Positions 18,554 through 25,029 of a DNA stretch of 64,000 nt are shown one piece after another (the stretch's first letter is position 1; each line of letters opens with the position of its first letter). This DNA comes from Azoarcus sp. CIB (GTDB taxonomy: Bacteria; Pseudomonadota; Gammaproteobacteria; Burkholderiales; Rhodocyclaceae). Where the stretch lies: contig NZ_CP011072.1 in the NCBI RefSeq assembly GCF_001190925.1, positions 3,286,001-3,350,000 of the forward strand. Direction: 5' to 3'. The notes under the pieces were generated by a model that was not told the DNA's origin, ran no database searches, and was given only the letters and a program-made list of their open reading frames with translations. A program made the translations under genes and the position numbers.

Positions 18554-19378
18554 TTGAGCATCCTGCCCCCGATCTCGCCGCTCGGCCTCTCCGGCACGAG
18601 CGCCCTTCGTCCCGTTTCGACGAATTTCGCCGCGACGGCGGCCAGTTTGTCGCTGTTCTCGGGCTCTTCGACGATCGTCGATCTCTCGAGTTTCGGCCAG
18701 CTCCTGTCTGCCGTCGCGAACTTCGAAAACCGCCTCTCCGTGCTGCGCCCCGGATCGTCGAACAGCGGTATCGGGCAAAATTTCGGCACCGACTTCGGTA
18801 GTCTGGCGGCGGAAACGCAGTATTTCGTGGACAGCTTCAACAACCTGCAGGGCAGCCTCGGCGAACTGAACTTCCCGTTCGGCACCGTCCCGGCTTCCTC
18901 ACCCGCGGCGCAACTGTCCGGGGATCTGCAGGCACGTGTAGACGAGGCTTTCGACAACGGCGAATCGGCATTCACGCAGTTGTCCGACCTCGGGATCGAA
19001 TTGCGGCCATCGCTGCTTCCCGGCGTCGGGGGCGGCCTGAGCATCGACATGGAGGCGCTGCGCTCTGCCTTCGAGGCCGATCCCGAAGGCAGCTTCTCCC
19101 TGCTCGCGCGGGCGGCCGACGCATTCGCCACACTGGCGACGGAGTTTACGGCGTCGAGCGACGGCACGACCTCGCTGCTCGCGGCACAGCTCCAGTTCTC
19201 GTCCCTGCAGTTGACGCTCGGCCTGTTCGACGGCAGCAACGATGCCTCGCAAAGCGGCTTCCAGAACCTCAACGACCTCCTCACCCTCGCCTCGCTCGGC
19301 AACGGCGGACCGGAATCCCAGGCGCGCGTCGTAGCCGCGCTCAATGAATTCTCGCTCGTCTCATCGCTGCTGCGCTGA
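18554..19378 (+). CDS. Orphan protein resembling the FliD C-terminal domain
   Basis: 274 residues from a TTG start at 18554 with GGGAG 8 nt upstream; the region before it is low-quality coding. The segment FVDSFNNLQGSLGEL near residue 100, then a leucine-rich helical part with LSGDLQARVDEAF, LGIELRP and LSIDMEALRSAFEADP, follows the pattern of the C-terminal half of flagellar filament caps (FliD_C). There is no N-terminal FliD domain, no signal peptide and no flagellar gene nearby. It could be a cap-related structural protein or a distant coincidence of helical repeats. It lies directly upstream of the small-RNA block. Confidence 0.6.
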   Translation: MSILPPISPLGLSGTSALRPVSTNFAATAASLSLFSGSSTIVDLSSFGQLLSAVANFENRLSVLRPGSSNSGIGQNFGTDFGSLAAETQYFVDSFNNLQGSLGELNFPFGTVPASSPAAQLSGDLQARVDEAFDNGESAFTQLSDLGIELRPSLLPGVGGGLSIDMEALRSAFEADPEGSFSLLARAADAFATLATEFTASSDGTTSLLAAQLQFSSLQLTLGLFDGSNDASQSGFQNLNDLLTLASLGNGGPESQARVVAALNEFSLVSSLLR

Positions 19379-19459
19379 TCGGCGACATGGCAGCGCAACA
19401 TACCCAGAGCATCGCACTTCCAGCGCAACGCAATGATTATTATTGTCTATTTAACGCAG

Positions 19460-19481
19460 TGATCAGGATATAAAAATATTT
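19460..19481 (+). promoter_or_regulatory. Conserved upstream block of sRNA copy 1
   Basis: 22-bp block of the form TGATC, then GATATAAAAA, ending TATTT. Matching blocks precede copies 2, 3 and 4 at the identical distance, 14 nt before the -35. It could be an activator site plus an A-tract UP element. Confidence 0.6.
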
Positions 19482-19495
19482 TGGAGTGGAACATG

Positions 19496-19524
19496 TTGCA
19501 TCGCACAAGCTCTTCCAATAGAGT
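19496..19524 (+). promoter_or_regulatory. Promoter of sRNA copy 1
   Basis: TTGCAT at 19496-19501 and TAGAGT at 19519-19524, 17 nt apart. The spacer begins CGCACAAGC as in copies 3 and 4. Confidence 0.7.
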
Positions 19525-19528
19525 CTGA

Positions 19529-19597
19529 ACCGTCTCCTCCACCCTCCTCCTTTGGTGTGGATTTAGCCCGAGCCCGCAAACGCGCTCGGGCTTTTTT
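19529..19597 (+). ncRNA. Anti-Shine-Dalgarno small RNA, copy 1
   Basis: About 69 nt. The start is set to the A a few nt after the -10. After CGTCTCC comes a hairpin (19538-19561): TCCAC pairs with GTGGA and CC with GG across a bulged T, leaving a 9-nt loop that displays TCCTCC. This is complementary to Shine-Dalgarno GGAGGA. The terminator stem GCCCGAGC/GCTCGGGC (19566-19573, 19584-19591) is followed by six T. The 5' 36 nt are identical in copies 1-4. There is no coding potential of note. The likely action is pairing with ribosome binding sites, inferred from the exposed motif. Confidence 0.85.
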
Positions 19598-19663
19598 CTT
19601 TTCCGGCGTCCCTCGGCGATTTCGCGCCCCGGATGCGTTGCGCCGGCACTGCATAGGGAATTC

Positions 19664-19685
19664 TGATCGCCCGATAAAAACATTT
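19664..19685 (+). promoter_or_regulatory. Conserved upstream block of sRNA copy 2
   Basis: 22-bp block with TGATCG, then CGATAAAAA and CATTT, 14 nt before the -35, matching copies 1, 3 and 4 in sequence and position. Confidence 0.6.
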
Positions 19686-19699
19686 GTACGGCAAACTTA

Positions 19700-19728
19700 T
19701 TGCGTCGCAACATACGGTACCGTATGCT
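19700..19728 (+). promoter_or_regulatory. Promoter of sRNA copy 2
   Basis: TTGCGT at 19700-19705 and TATGCT at 19723-19728 with a 17-nt spacer. The spacer holds the palindrome CGGTACCG at 19715-19722. Confidence 0.65.
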
Positions 19729-19732
19729 TTGA

Positions 19733-19798
19733 ACCGTCTCCTCCACCCTCCTCCTTTGGTGTGGATTTAAGCCCGAGCCTCAACCGCTCGGGCTTTTT
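19733..19798 (+). ncRNA. Anti-Shine-Dalgarno small RNA, copy 2
   Basis: About 66 nt. The 5' part is identical to copy 1, with the TCCTCC-displaying hairpin at 19742-19765. The terminator arms GCCCGAGC and GCTCGGGC enclose a 7-nt loop and precede five T. It ends about 33 nt from the stop of the convergent lysR, so it may also limit read-through from or into lysR. Confidence 0.85.
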
Positions 19799-19831
19799 CT
19801 TTTTCTGCGCCCGCAGTGGCCTCAGGTCGCC

Positions 19832-20743
19832 TCAGGCCGTTCGCTGCGGCGCATTCAGCAGGGCCCAGATCTTGTCCACCATGGGGTTGCTGTTGTCCGC
19901 AGCACGATGCAGGCGGACCTCCAGCGAGCAGCTCCACTGCGCGGGACCGGCCTCCACCAGGCGCCCTTCCGTGAGTTCGCGGCCCACGCAACTCTCGGGC
20001 AGCCAGCCGAGCCCGTGCCCTTCGAGCACCATCGCCTTCAGCGCCTCCGACATGTGGGTGTCGAACGAGCGGTCGAAATGGCAGCGCTCGTTCGCGCCGA
20101 GCAGGATCATCTCGACAACGTGCCCGAGGTAGGTGCCTGACGAGTACGCGAGAAAGGGCACGACCGCCTCGGCCCGCCCGGGCAGCTTGTAGCGCGGCCG
20201 GCCGTCCGCGCGCGGCGCCGACAGGGGCAGCATGCGGTCGGTGGCGAGCGCGATGTAGGGAAAACGCACCGGGTCGAGCAGCATCGGCAGCTGCGGATGG
20301 TGATAGGCGATGAGGAGATCGGTGGCGCCTTCGATCAGCGCGCTCGCTCCTTCCGGCACATTCACCGCACCGACGCGCGCGACGACGTTGCCCAGCGCTT
20401 CCTTGAGCTGCCCAAGCCAGCGCGGGAAGAAGGTGAGCGACAGCGTGTGCGCGACCGAGAAACGCACGGTATCGACGTTTCCGGGCGACTGCCCGCGCAG
20501 CACGGTGCGCATGTCGTAGGTACGCCGCAGGATGTCCGCCGCAAAGCCGCGGAAGATCCGGCCTGCGGCCGTGAGGTGCACGCCCTGCGCGCGGCGATCG
20601 ATCAGTTCGACGCCGAGCCAGTCTTCCAGCGCCTGGATGTGGCGGCTGAAGGTCGGCTGGGAGACGTTGCGGCGTTCGGCGGCGCGCGAGAACGCGCGTG
20701 CGTCGGTGAGCGTCAGGAAGTCCTCGATCCACTTTATCTGCAT
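19832..20743 (-). CDS. LysR-type transcriptional regulator
   Basis: 303 residues. The N-terminal winged helix-turn-helix is clear: FLTLTDARAFSRAAE, then SQPTFSRHIQALEDWLGVEL. The remaining ~210 residues are the effector-binding domain. It is divergent from aspA with 162 nt between starts, the classic arrangement for a LysR regulator of the neighbouring enzyme gene, so aspA is the likely target and aspartate, fumarate or a relative a possible effector. An ATGC-N7-GCAT palindrome in the shared region fits a LysR T-N11-A site. The start at 20743 gives the usual family N-terminus. Confidence 0.92.
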   Translation of the reverse strand: MQIKWIEDFLTLTDARAFSRAAERRNVSQPTFSRHIQALEDWLGVELIDRRAQGVHLTAAGRIFRGFAADILRRTYDMRTVLRGQSPGNVDTVRFSVAHTLSLTFFPRWLGQLKEALGNVVARVGAVNVPEGASALIEGATDLLIAYHHPQLPMLLDPVRFPYIALATDRMLPLSAPRADGRPRYKLPGRAEAVVPFLAYSSGTYLGHVVEMILLGANERCHFDRSFDTHMSEALKAMVLEGHGLGWLPESCVGRELTEGRLVEAGPAQWSCSLEVRLHRAADNSNPMVDKIWALLNAPQRTA

Positions 20744-20825
20744 GTTCCACGCTCCTGCGGTGTTCGTCCGGCGGCATCCGCGAGTCGCCACCGCGCGCCC
20801 CCTATTCGGGTTCCTTGGGAATGTT

Positions 20826-20840
20826 ATGCGTTTTTTGCAT
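20826..20840. promoter_or_regulatory. Candidate LysR operator between lysR and aspA
   Basis: Perfect ATGC-N7-GCAT palindrome containing a T-N11-A core (20827 to 20839), about 65 nt before the aspA start and 80 nt before lysR. Position and form fit a LysR-family binding site. Confidence 0.45.
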
Positions 20841-20905
20841 GGCGCGACACGCAATCCTTTGTGCGTCCGTAGCATCCATGCGTCGCACCACACATCGGAG
20901 GAAAC

Positions 20906-22324
20906 ATGTCGCAGACAACAGAACGCATCGAACACGATCTCCTGGGAGATCGCTCCCTGCCCGCCGACGCCTACTACGGGGTCCATACGCTGCGCGCGGT
21001 CGAGAATTTCCCGATCACCGGCACGCCGATTTCGATCTATCCCGACCTCGTGCGCGCGCTCGCCGCGATCAAGCAGGCCGCCGCACTGACCAACCGCGAA
21101 CTCCGCCTGCTGGATGCCGAGCGCACCGACGCGATCGTCCGCGCCTGCGAGGAGATCCGTGCCGGGGCGCTGCACGAGCACTTCGTCGTGGACGTGATCC
21201 AGGGCGGCGCCGGGACCTCGACCAACATGAACGCGAACGAGGTGATCGCGAACCGTGCGCTGGAACTGCTGGGACACGCGAAGGGCGACTACGCCCGTCT
21301 GCACCCGAACGAGCACGTGAACATGAGCCAGAGCACCAACGACGTCTATCCGACGGCGCTGAAGCTCGCCGGCTACGAAGGCATCCTGAGCCTGATCGAG
21401 GCGATGGAGGTGCTGCGCGACGCGTTCCACGAGAAGGCGGTCGAATTCGCCGACGTGCTGAAGATGGGGCGCACCCAGCTGCAGGACGCGGTGCCGATGA
21501 CGGTCGGCCAGGAGTTCTCGACCTACGTCGTGATGCTCGGCGAGGACATCGAGCGGCTGAAGGAGGCGGTGCTGCTGATCTGCGAGATCAACCTCGGCGC
21601 CACCGCGATCGGCACCGGCATCAACGCCCACCCCGACTACGCTGCTCTGGTGCGCGGCCACCTCGCGGAGATCACCGGCATCCCGGTGCTGACCGCGCCG
21701 AACCTGGTCGAGGCGACGCAGGACTGCGGCAGCTTCGTGCAGCTGTCGGGCGTGCTCAAGCGCGTGGCGGTGAAGCTCTCCAAGGTGTGCAACGATCTGC
21801 GCCTGCTGTCTTCGGGGCCGCGCGCGGGTTTCGGCGAGATCAACCTGCCGGCACGCCAGGCCGGCTCGTCGATCATGCCGGGCAAGGTGAATCCGGTGAT
21901 TCCGGAAGTCGTGAACCAGATCGCCTACGAGGTGATCGGCAACGACCTGACGATCTCCTTCGCCGCGGAAGCCGGCCAGCTGCAGCTGAACGCCTTCGAG
22001 CCGATCATCGCCCACAGCCTGTTCAAGAGCGTCACCCATCTGCGCGCGGGCTGCCTGACGCTGGCCGAGCGCTGCGTCAGGGGCATCACCGTGAATCGCG
22101 AGTTCCTCCGCAGGAGCGTCGAGAATTCGATCGGCCTCGTGACCGCGCTGAACCCCTACATCGGCTACGCCAACGCGACCGGCATCGCGCAGGAGGCGCT
22201 GGTCGGCGGGTACAGCGTGTATGAACTGGTGCTCGACAAGGGGCTGCTCACGCGGGCTCAGCTCGACGAGATCCTGAGGCCCGAAGTGCTCACGCAGCCG
22301 CGCGCGCTGGTCGGGCTGGCCTGA
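20906..22324 (+). CDS. aspA: Aspartate ammonia-lyase
   Basis: Deaminates aspartate to fumarate and ammonia. 472 residues, the normal length. Fumarase/aspartase superfamily motifs are present: GGAGTSTNMNANEV, then the C-terminal SSIMPGKVNPVIPE loop with the catalytic Ser region. HVNMSQSTNDVYPTA is also visible. The N-terminus (RIEHDLLGDRSLPADAYYG) favours aspartase over fumarase C. GGAGG lies 4 nt before the start. Flanked on both sides by paralogous sRNA genes and controlled, probably, by the divergent LysR. Confidence 0.92.
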   Translation: MSQTTERIEHDLLGDRSLPADAYYGVHTLRAVENFPITGTPISIYPDLVRALAAIKQAAALTNRELRLLDAERTDAIVRACEEIRAGALHEHFVVDVIQGGAGTSTNMNANEVIANRALELLGHAKGDYARLHPNEHVNMSQSTNDVYPTALKLAGYEGILSLIEAMEVLRDAFHEKAVEFADVLKMGRTQLQDAVPMTVGQEFSTYVVMLGEDIERLKEAVLLICEINLGATAIGTGINAHPDYAALVRGHLAEITGIPVLTAPNLVEATQDCGSFVQLSGVLKRVAVKLSKVCNDLRLLSSGPRAGFGEINLPARQAGSSIMPGKVNPVIPEVVNQIAYEVIGNDLTISFAAEAGQLQLNAFEPIIAHSLFKSVTHLRAGCLTLAERCVRGITVNREFLRRSVENSIGLVTALNPYIGYANATGIAQEALVGGYSVYELVLDKGLLTRAQLDEILRPEVLTQPRALVGLA

Positions 22325-22427
22325 GCCGACGACACACCCGCAAGACGATTGATACCGCACTGCACAATACAAGTCTTGTATAAGACACGACGTAAAATCC
22401 CAGCCACTGCGCAGCCATACGAAGATC

Positions 22428-22449
22428 TGATCGTCGAATAGAAAAATTT
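22428..22449 (+). promoter_or_regulatory. Conserved upstream block of sRNA copy 3
   Basis: 22-bp block with TGATCGTCGAATAG then AAAAATTT, 14 nt before the -35, matching copies 1, 2 and 4. Confidence 0.6.
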
Positions 22450-22463
22450 ATTGCGCATTATTA

Positions 22464-22492
22464 TTGCGTCGCACAAGCCGGTTCGCTAGTAT
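22464..22492 (+). promoter_or_regulatory. Promoter of sRNA copy 3
   Basis: TTGCGT at 22464-22469 and TAGTAT at 22487-22492 with a 17-nt spacer. The spacer is nearly identical to that of copy 4, with the shared CGCACAAGCCGG stretch. Confidence 0.75.
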
Positions 22493-22496
22493 TTGA

Positions 22497-22564
22497 ACCG
22501 TCTCCTCCACCCTCCTCCTTTGGTGTGGATTTAGCCCGAGCCCGCAACCGAGCTCGGGCTTTTT
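22497..22564 (+). ncRNA. Anti-Shine-Dalgarno small RNA, copy 3
   Basis: About 68 nt. The TCCTCC hairpin spans 22506-22529, identical to copies 1, 2 and 4. Terminator arms GCCCGAGC at 22534-22541 and GCTCGGGC at 22552-22559 are followed by five T. It lies about 170 nt downstream of aspA on the same strand but has its own promoter. Confidence 0.87.
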
Positions 22565-22717
22565 CTTTTCCGGCCCCGGATTTTCGGCAAGCACGGCTGG
22601 AACACGATCGCCAAACACCGTCCCCGGAACATCGCGCGCCAAGTTCGGCGGCCCCACGTGCGTTCGGTCCGCTGACTGCCCGGGAGCGTGGCCGTCGCTA
22701 CTGAGCATTCGCGTGCC

Positions 22718-22739
22718 TGATCGTGCGATAAAAAAATTT
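22718..22739 (+). promoter_or_regulatory. Conserved upstream block of sRNA copy 4
   Basis: 22-bp block with TGATCG, then GCGATAAAAAAATTT, 14 nt before the -35; closest to the block of copy 2. Confidence 0.6.
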
Positions 22740-22753
22740 GTCGTACAAATTTA

Positions 22754-22782
22754 TTGCGACGCACAAGCCGGTTCGTTAATAT
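22754..22782 (+). promoter_or_regulatory. Promoter of sRNA copy 4
   Basis: TTGCGA at 22754-22759 and TAATAT at 22777-22782 with a 17-nt spacer; the best -10 of the five copies. Confidence 0.78.
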
Positions 22783-22786
22783 TTGA

Positions 22787-22853
22787 ACCGTCTCCTCCAC
22801 CCTCCTCCTTTGGTGTGGATTTAAGCCCGGACCGTCAAACGTCCGGGCTTTTT
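22787..22853 (+). ncRNA. Anti-Shine-Dalgarno small RNA, copy 4
   Basis: About 67 nt. The hairpin at 22796-22819 displays TCCTCC as in copies 1-3. The terminator arms are GCCCGGAC (22825-22832) and GTCCGGGC (22841-22848). They differ from the other copies at two base pairs, with compensating changes on both sides, so the structure is maintained. Confidence 0.88.
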
Positions 22854-22956
22854 CTTTTTCGCCGGTCGATCGGCGTCGACAGGCCTGATCAACGACTTGC
22901 GGGGTCGGTCATTTGTCCCGTAAATCACCGCATGAGAACATCTCACAGGCTTATTA

Positions 22957-22985
22957 TTGAACTACACACCTATTTTGTTTAGTAT
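22957..22985 (+). promoter_or_regulatory. Promoter of sRNA copy 5
   Basis: TTGAAC at 22957-22962 and TAGTAT at 22980-22985, 17 nt apart. It lacks both the CGCACAAGC spacer and the 22-bp upstream block of the other copies, so its control may differ. Confidence 0.65.
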
Positions 22986-22989
22986 TTCA

Positions 22990-23061
22990 ACTGTCTCCTC
23001 CACCCTTTCCTCCTTTGGTGTGGATTCAAGCCCGAGCCCCTCCAGAGCTCGGGCTTTTTTT
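22990..23061 (+). ncRNA. Anti-Shine-Dalgarno small RNA, copy 5 (divergent)
   Basis: About 72 nt. The hairpin at 22999-23024 has the same stem, but its loop is 2 nt longer (TTTCCTCCTTT) and still displays TCCTCC. The 5' end reads CAACTG where the others read GAACCG. The terminator arms GCCCGAGC (23030-23037) and GCTCGGGC (23047-23054) precede seven T. It ends 17 nt from the stop of the convergent U32 gene at the end of the qhp operon. Confidence 0.82.
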
Positions 23062-23078
23062 CGGACCGGCCGACCGCT

Positions 23079-24125
23079 TCAGGCGGCCGTCAGGGCCTTT
23101 CCTTCGGCATCACTGGTTGCCTGCGGGCACCTCACCTCGGGGTAGTAGCACATGTAGCCGCTGGCGCAGTGGCTCGGCGCGTCGCGCAGGCCGACGGCGA
23201 AGTCGCGCACCTCGTGCTCCGGCTCGCCCGCCTCGATCCGCTCCAGCACGCGGGCGACAAGCTCGACGCTCTTGATCTTGCGTTCGCTCGCCCCCTCGCG
23301 GCCAGCGATCTTCACCGAGTGCACACCCGCCGCATGCATCGCCGGCATCGCGCAGATGCCGCAGGGTCCCCACGGATAGCCATTGGGTGCAACCGAGAAG
23401 CCGTTGCCGAAGCGGTACCAGAGCCAGCGCTTGTAATCGAGGTCGTTCTGTTCGAGGCGTCGCAGCGCGCGCTCCTGCGGCTGTCCGCCACCGGTGGCCT
23501 GATACTCGAACTGGTAGTTGTCGATGCAGATGGGGCCGCCCTTGTTCATCGGCAGATGGACGGTGTGGCAGGCGCCTTCCTCGAACACGCAGCCGTCGTT
23601 GAGGACGAAGGCTTCGACGTCAAGTTCGGGCAGCGCCTGTGTGATCGCGGCGATCTCTGCGACCGTGACGTCGCGCGGCAGGATGATGCGCTTGGCGCCG
23701 AGCGCGGCGAAGAAGCGTGCGGATTCGACGTTGCGACAGGTGGCGACGGAACTGACGTGGATGTCGAGGTCCGGCACGTTGGCGGCGAGCGAGGCGATCA
23801 GCGAGATGTCGGCGACGATGGCGGCCTTGCCGCCGATGCTGCGGAAACGGGCGGCGATCTCGGTGAGCGCGTCGAGGTGCTGTTCGCCGTACTGCTGCGC
23901 GTTGAGGACGAGGAAGACTTCGGCGTCGAGCGACATGGCCTTGTCGACGACACGTTCGAGGTCCGCGTAGCCGTTGAGGTTGCCGAAGACGCGGCGATTG
24001 ACGCCGGAGGTGTTGAAGCGCTGGATCCAGTCGGGCGGTACGACGCCGCAGTAGAGCTCGCGGGCGCCGGCGCGCACGAGCGGTTCGACTTCGGCGGGGG
24101 TGCTGATGGGGGCGGTGATTTTCAT
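23079..24125 (-). CDS. U32-family protein, UbiU-like (candidate O2-independent hydroxylase subunit)
   Basis: 348 residues, a U32 'peptidase' family protein. Known members UbiU/UbiV, TrhP and RlhA take part in O2-independent hydroxylation of ubiquinone precursors or RNA. Seen: the TIM-barrel start MKITAPISTPAE, ILPRDVTVAEI (like the SRELS element of UbiU), then Cys179 and Cys186 (spacing 7, as in UbiU), Cys200 and Cys255/Cys258 as candidate Fe-S ligands. AGREGASERKIKSVELV near 275 is another family-like element. It is the last gene of the qhp operon, one nt after its UbiV-like partner. I infer a role in CTQ tryptophan hydroxylation; a general U32 role unrelated to CTQ is the alternative. Confidence 0.8.
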   Translation of the reverse strand: MKITAPISTPAEVEPLVRAGARELYCGVVPPDWIQRFNTSGVNRRVFGNLNGYADLERVVDKAMSLDAEVFLVLNAQQYGEQHLDALTEIAARFRSIGGKAAIVADISLIASLAANVPDLDIHVSSVATCRNVESARFFAALGAKRIILPRDVTVAEIAAITQALPELDVEAFVLNDGCVFEEGACHTVHLPMNKGGPICIDNYQFEYQATGGGQPQERALRRLEQNDLDYKRWLWYRFGNGFSVAPNGYPWGPCGICAMPAMHAAGVHSVKIAGREGASERKIKSVELVARVLERIEAGEPEHEVRDFAVGLRDAPSHCASGYMCYYPEVRCPQATSDAEGKALTAA

Positions 24126-24126
24126 G

Positions 24127-25029
24127 TCAGGCTCCCGAGAGGACGATGCGGCTGACCCAGCCGTTGTTCACGGCCTCGGCGACCGCGGTGGCCATGCCTT
24201 TCGCGTGACGGTAGTACATGGTGTTACCGCGCTGCGAGGTGTGGAGTTCGTGGGTGCCGGGTCGTGCGCCAACTTCGTTAAATCCGAGGCATTCGCGGCG
24301 GCACTTGTGACCGGGCGAGAACTTCTCCGGTGTGTCGAGCGACAGCGAGCCGAGCTTGCAGATGCGGCCCTTGGCGATGTAGCCGTACGGCGCGCGCACG
24401 CCGACCGGGAAATCGATGCCGGCGTACATGTCGGCGGCGCCGAAGGGTGGGAAGTCGAGTTCCAGGCGTCCGATGCCGAGGCCGTCGAGGATGTCTCGGA
24501 AGGGGCCGGCGCGCAGGCCGTTCGGATACATGCGCGCCCAGGTCGCCGAGGGCAGGCGCGGATCCTTCAGCATCTTGCCGAGGAGGCGTCCGGCGACCGG
24601 GCGCAGCGCCGGGAACTCGCGCTGCACGAGGCGCGCGACGCCCCAGTCGTTGATGGTGACTTCGGAGCCCGCTGGCAGGCGCGCGAGCGCGGCGCGCAGC
24701 GGGTCGAACAGGCCGTCGCAGGCGATCGGCGTGACAAGGCCGAAGGCGAGGCCCCAGCGCTCGCACAGCGCCACGGCGCGGTCGATGGATTCGACGCTCG
24801 GGAGCAGGTGTTCGCAGAACTCGCTGCCGAGGAAGAAGTGCGTGGGTTCGGCGTCGTCGGGCAGCGTGACGCAGTCGCGCGCTTCGCCGAGTTGGTCGAG
24901 GTAGTCGTCGCGCGTGAGGCGATCGTGCCGCGCGAAGGCGGCCAGTTCGCGTTCGTCGACCAGCGCAAAGCCGAGTTCGATCGGACGCGCGCCGCTGTCG
25001 GGCGCGGGAGTGTGCGGTGTGCTTGTCAT
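24127..25029 (-). CDS. U32-family protein, UbiV-like partner
   Basis: 300 residues. It resembles UbiV: FFLGSEFCEHL carries Cys72 where UbiV has its early ligand, EVTINDWGVARLV mirrors the EANDLGA element, and Cys224, Cys243 and Cys247 follow (the last pair spaced 4, as in UbiV). This gives a plausible four-cysteine [4Fe-4S] site. The start overlaps the qhpE stop by 4 nt, and the UbiU-like start lies one nt after its stop, so the three products are probably made in step. UbiU and UbiV work as a heterodimer, and the same is likely here. No ubiT-like gene is beside it, which argues against a normal ubiquinone role. Confidence 0.78.
   Translation of the reverse strand: MTSTPHTPAPDSGARPIELGFALVDERELAAFARHDRLTRDDYLDQLGEARDCVTLPDDAEPTHFFLGSEFCEHLLPSVESIDRAVALCERWGLAFGLVTPIACDGLFDPLRAALARLPAGSEVTINDWGVARLVQREFPALRPVAGRLLGKMLKDPRLPSATWARMYPNGLRAGPFRDILDGLGIGRLELDFPPFGAADMYAGIDFPVGVRAPYGYIAKGRICKLGSLSLDTPEKFSPGHKCRRECLGFNEVGARPGTHELHTSQRGNTMYYRHAKGMATAVAEAVNNGWVSRIVLSGA

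Noticed and set aside
19529-23061. CRISPR array or transposon-end interpretation of the repeated unit
   Set aside because: The five units are irregularly spaced, separated by genes and unique sequence, and each has its own promoter and terminator; no spacer structure or transposase is present.
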